Source of the DNA: Rotaria sp. Silwood1
Lineage: Eukaryota; Rotifera; Eurotatoria; Philodinida; Philodinidae
Direction: 5' to 3'
Length of the DNA: 64,000 nt
Assembly (NCBI GenBank): GCA_905250075.1
Contig: CAJNOP010000062.1
Coordinates: 881,343 to 945,342 of the forward strand
In this document: one piece after another, positions 60,259-64,000 of the stretch
Numbering within the stretch: the stretch's first letter is position 1
Layout: every line of letters begins with the position of its first letter
Program-made: the position numbers and the translations under genes
The notes under the pieces: generated by a model
The model's input: the letters and a program-made list of their open reading frames with translations, nothing else
Databases searched by the model: none
Told to the model about the DNA's origin: nothing

Positions 60259-61596
60259 TCAAAAATGATTGCAGTGTTCAATACATATCATTAAGTTATA
60301 TCTATACACGAATGACACCATTTGTAGTTTATAACACATATGTATAGATCCAGTTTTTAGTAAATTTTATCCACAAAAGTGAGTACACCCATTGTAAACT
60401 GGGCATTCCTATGAGAATATGAAAGTCTCTTTATTCATCGTACTTATTATTTTAGAAAACTCAATCTTAAAAATCGATATGACGTTAGACGAAGGTTTAC
60501 TAAGCTTCAAAAGACTTGCCCTAGTACTGTCTACTAGAGAAAGAGTCAATACTCTTGTCAATATATTATTTAAGTTAATGTCTATGAAACTCAGATCGGC
60601 CATACAGTAATAACGGGTGCATCAGAACAAATGAGTCTCTCACTATTTTCTCAATATATCTATTTATTTTAGTAGTTATAGATTAAGTTTCTTCTTAAAT
60701 AACTCAGTATTCAATTCTCTACAAAACCATAGACGATTGTCTACTATGCAATTAAAAGCAAAAAAGACATTAAAAAAGACATTACGAATATGTATCATTA
60801 ACAACTTTGAAGTACAAATCGGCAAATTGATCTGCTTCTTTTTCCCACCATTAAATCACTGTTCAGATGTCTCGAAATTGCACATAGTGAATAATGTATC
60901 AACTTAAAATATTGATAGAGAAATTAGTGTCTAGACAACAAATCTGAATCTGACATATGAGGTCTTTTTTGCTTGAACCTAGTTGCGAAAAACAAACGTT
61001 TATTCGGATTTAAATAGAATTTGATAGCATGACTAGATTCGTTTTGAATAGAAAAACAATGATTGTTCCGAAAAAAGGATTTACAAATGGGTTACATAAA
61101 TTTTACAAAAATACTAAACGCTATGGTGTATAAATGGTTCTTTTTATGAAAATCAATAAACTTACTTGTATGATTACGCAAAAGTTACAACATGTATAGT
61201 GGCAATGGCAAAATAAGATGCTCATGGCGTGTGAAATAGATGAGCCATGCATTTGTTGTGTTATTCTTGTTTGTATTTGACAATTAACATATATGAAGAA
61301 TAACATTGTCTTGCAACCGTCTTTCCTACTGAAAAACTACCAAGAAAAGAAAAAGATTGATGCGAGTTGTTTTTCGAATAAATTTCACGAATCAAAAGAA
61401 TAAAAACTTCGGTATTCTTTTGTGAACGAGGCATTCTGATTAGAATGTCCCATTTCATCTATTTATTATTATTCAAATAGTAAAAAAGGCACTCTAGTAC
61501 AATTAAAATTTGGACAATCTTGCACAGATTCATATTAATTTATTGAGTTTATTTATATTAAAAATCAATTAGGCCACTCAAGGTCTTGCTGTCGCA
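60259..61596. other. Intergenic, no supported gene
   Basis: AT-rich; the frames at 60409-60610 on both strands and at 61121-61458 are short and without domain character. The right end is the 3' flank of the mucin/MAM-like gene. Confidence 0.55.
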
Positions 61597-64000
61597 TTAC
61601 GGTTTGTCGGCATTCGTCCTTGATGTCATTGGAATTTCAGCAGTGCCTTTAGAATTTTGAGCTACTACTTTAGGACGCGCTTTGGTTTTTTTTATAAAGT
61701 AGACAACACCACCAATGACAGAAAGCAAAGCAGGAATACCAAGACCAAGTGACAGACCAAGAATAAGACCCAAATTATTAGATGGTGCTAAAAAGAGAAA
61801 ATAACATAGATGAAAAACACTATGAAAAATTTCGTTGCTCACGTGGAGGTGGAGGCTCAGCTGTTGTTGTTGTTGCCGTTGGAGATTGGGACGTAGTTGT
61901 TACTGTAGTAGTTATCGTACTAGTAGATGATTCGAATATTCCTAAATAATTTTCAAACATTACTTTATGTTTTTTATATTTCTTTTCCCATGTTGTGCTA
62001 CTTACTTCGACAATTTCGGTTGTATATTTCGATGTTATCCAATGCGAAATAGATTGTTTTATTCAATGCAGGATCATTGGTTCGATTTTCAGTTGTAACT
62101 TCAAAATGAAACATCAACTAAAAGCATCCATAAATTCATTGTACCTTATTTTTCATTTAAAAAAATGATTACAGTATAGTTAGCAAATATTGCATTGAAT
62201 GTTATATTTCTTGAATACCAACGATTTTCTACCATATCAACAACTGAGACTCGATCAATTTCAGTTGCATCATCAGTTTCATTATCAGATTTAATAAGGA
62301 CCGAAGTTCGTTGACCCCAGTCAAGTTGATCATAAACAGTCATATAATACCAGTATCGAAGACATCGTTCTCCAACAGATTTCTGTATCATCATTCCTTC
62401 ATTAATCGACTCAACGATAGTTTTATCTGATTCCCAAGCATCAATAGTGATCAAACCATAATTGCCTAAAAAAGAAGAATTATTGATGTATAACTTGCAG
62501 AGTCTGTATTGATAACATTCGATGAAACTAAAATTGTAATGAATACTTGAAATTTCAGTATTTTATCAGTTCTTGTACCCCTTATAGAAAATGCATCATT
62601 TTGACTATCTTGATTAGATTCTTATATTAAGTGTTGTGTTTTCTTGAAACAATAGCTTTACCTAATGTACAATTTGCTAACACTTGATTCTTAGTTGGAC
62701 ATTGATTCATGTAGCAAAAATTCAAATCCCAACTTGTTGTATTTGTACTATTATCTATTAGTGGTCGATAAGGTATATCGCAGTTTTCATTATTATCTGT
62801 TGGTTCACCTAAAATATTCATTTATTGATAGAAACGTTTTTGAATGAAAGAGAAAGATGAACACTTACTAATAGAAGTAACATCAGAAAGAGGAAATCGA
62901 GGTGGTTCACTGATGATATCGACAGAAGTGAATTCGCTTCCATTTCTAATAAGAAGTTCACTATTTGCAAAGCATGAACTTGCAGAAAAATCACAATTAA
63001 ATAGTCGAATAAGAGGTTCTTCAGTAGTGGAAGTTGAAGTAGTCTAAAAGGATTGGCATGATTACAAAATTGATTCTTTCTTTAGAAGTTCATCTTAATG
63101 AAAAGAAACGAAGCATGCTGGATGCATCTTCCAGTTTCTATTGATAGTTTTCCTTCTCTATATAAACATACCATTGTTACAATAGGAACAGTTGTACTTT
63201 GTGTTTCTTCAGTACCTTGTGTAATTACAGGTGATTGAGGACTACCATCCGTAGTAGATACTGTCATTGTTATTGATCTGAAAGTCAAAAAGCAGTATGA
63301 AATATATAGGCAAATATTGGCGATGTTTCTATAGCCAATGAGGTCTGAGCTAATATAAAAACTTAAGCAAAGTTGTCCTAATGGTGTGGATGTGGATGGA
63401 AAGAAGACTCATGTCCACATTCATACCTCTACCTACACTTACAGCCACAGTCGCCCTCTATTAATCGCACTTCCAATGACCACAGTTATTTTATCATAGA
63501 ATGTTGTTTATCATTCGTGTCACTTCTGATAAGTACAGAGCTTGGTAAAACTAAAACACAACGACGAAAAAGACTGCTGGTTTAGTCAGAAGTAAAAGAA
63601 GCTCGTGCGATCGCAGAGAAAAATTATTTTGCGCCTAAAGCAAAGAGCGCTTATAATGTAAAAAAATTTATTTTACTCCGAAACATTTGTAATCGTTGAT
63701 TAGAGATGGTTAGAAATAGAATAAATAATCAATCAAAATATAGATGAATTTCACATATCAAGAATACAAATACAACAAATTGCATACTATAGAAAGTATT
63801 CTCACATATCTTGATTCTCTCAAGCGCCATTCAATTAATATTTTACTAATAAGATTCCAAAACTCAACTTACAACGTTGTTGCCACAGTAGTTGTTGTTG
63901 GTATAGGAGTGGTTGTCGTTGGTATAGGAGTAGTTGTCGTTGGTATTGGAGTAGTTGTCGTTGGTATAGGAGTTGTTGTCGTTGGTATAGGAGTTGTTGT
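61597..64000 (-). CDS. Mucin-like, MAM-like single-pass receptor, 3' part
   Basis: Continues beyond the right edge. Exons: >64000-63873, 63277-63172, 63043-62869, 62808-62662, 62465-62173, 62117-62006, 61941-61843 and 61787-61597, all joining in frame. N-terminal visible part: tandem TTTPIP repeats, then more Thr/Ser-rich sequence. A Cys-containing extracellular domain follows (FNCDFSASSCF, NENCDIPYRP, WDLNFCYMNQCP, CLRYWYYMTVYDQ, YTLMFHFEVTTE, YFALDNIEIYNRNC), with the order of elements of a MAM domain and many N-glycosylation sites. Then come a second Thr/Pro-rich stalk (VTTTSQSPTATTTT), a TM segment (LGLILGLSLGLGIPALLSVIGGVVYF), a KKTKARPK stop-transfer and a 30-residue cytosolic tail. Likely a cell-surface adhesion or mucin-type protein. 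In the 62173 junction the frame is open past the donor, so the splice was chosen from protein continuity. Confidence 0.8.
63383..63453. repeat. Telomere-like hairpin inside a receptor intron
   Basis: GGTGTGGATGTGGATG (63384) and CACATTCATACCTCTACCTACACTTACAGCC; imperfect inverted repeat in the intron 63278-63872. Confidence 0.45.
63893..64000. repeat. 21-bp tandem repeats encoding TTTPIPT
   Basis: Five copies of a unit like GTAGTTGTCGTTGGTATAGG on the plus strand; in the gene on the minus strand each encodes a seven-residue Thr/Pro unit. Copy number may vary between alleles. Confidence 0.8.

Noticed and set aside
1-64000. CRISPR array or bacterial operon
   Set aside because: No regularly spaced direct repeats; genes have spliceosomal introns, so the DNA is eukaryotic.

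Overview
The window looks like an AT-rich metazoan genome, most likely a bdelloid rotifer (inference; no marker gene settles it). Reasons: introns mostly of about 50-60 nt with GT..AG borders; members of families typical of bdelloids (F-box/LRR proteins with a characteristic C-terminal segment, rhodopsin-type GPCRs with an RRELDKQ-type third loop, ART-TPR proteins); dispersed tracts resembling the bdelloid telomere hexamer TGTGGG; and a gene of bacterial appearance. Coding sequence fills only about a fifth of the window.

Layout. 1-541: 3' end of a GPCR gene (+). 3797-3985: tiny ORF. 5589-5897: GPCR-like relic (-). 6918-9491: F-box/LRR gene (-), two exons joined here. 12573-13583: intact single-exon GPCR (-). 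15648-16540: mitochondrial-type two-pass membrane protein (-). 18007-19176: mannose-6-phosphate isomerase (-). 21658-24044: ribosomal protein L4, eight exons (+). 24652-26339: broken catalase (-). 29488-31623: T-box transcription factor, seven exons (+). 35729-37209: RING/TRAF-zinc-finger/coiled-coil/LRR protein (+). 39766-45151: F-box/LRR gene of 21 phase-0 exons, eighteen of them exactly 84 nt, one leucine-rich repeat each (-). 46749-47150: secreted protein resembling anti-lipopolysaccharide factor (-). 49191-49667: four-pass membrane protein resembling hydroxylaminobenzene mutase (-). 52583-52662: tRNA-Leu(CAG) (+). 54087-55440: broken Mab-21-like gene (+). 56172-56710: small mitochondrial-type protein with repeated IDID motifs (-). 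59521-60258: ART-TPR gene relic (-). 61597-64000: mucin-like, MAM-like single-pass receptor (-), running off the right edge.

Between genes lie long AT-rich stretches with several foldback or MITE-like elements (9804-9920, 16794-17196, 19789-20384, 34984-35490, 41701-42030 with a degenerate sister at 42640-43020, 50733-50853). There are also at least twelve short G-rich/C-rich hairpins built from TGTGGG/TGTGAG-like units. The genes do not form an operon or one pathway: housekeeping genes (RPL4, MPI, tRNA) are interspersed with expanded families, putative acquired or immune genes and decayed genes. The decayed genes share a pattern: nearly every premature stop lies one C-to-T or G-to-A transition from Gln or Trp.

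All gene models were spliced by eye from reading frame and GT/AG borders. No database search was possible, so names resting on family resemblance carry reduced confidence.
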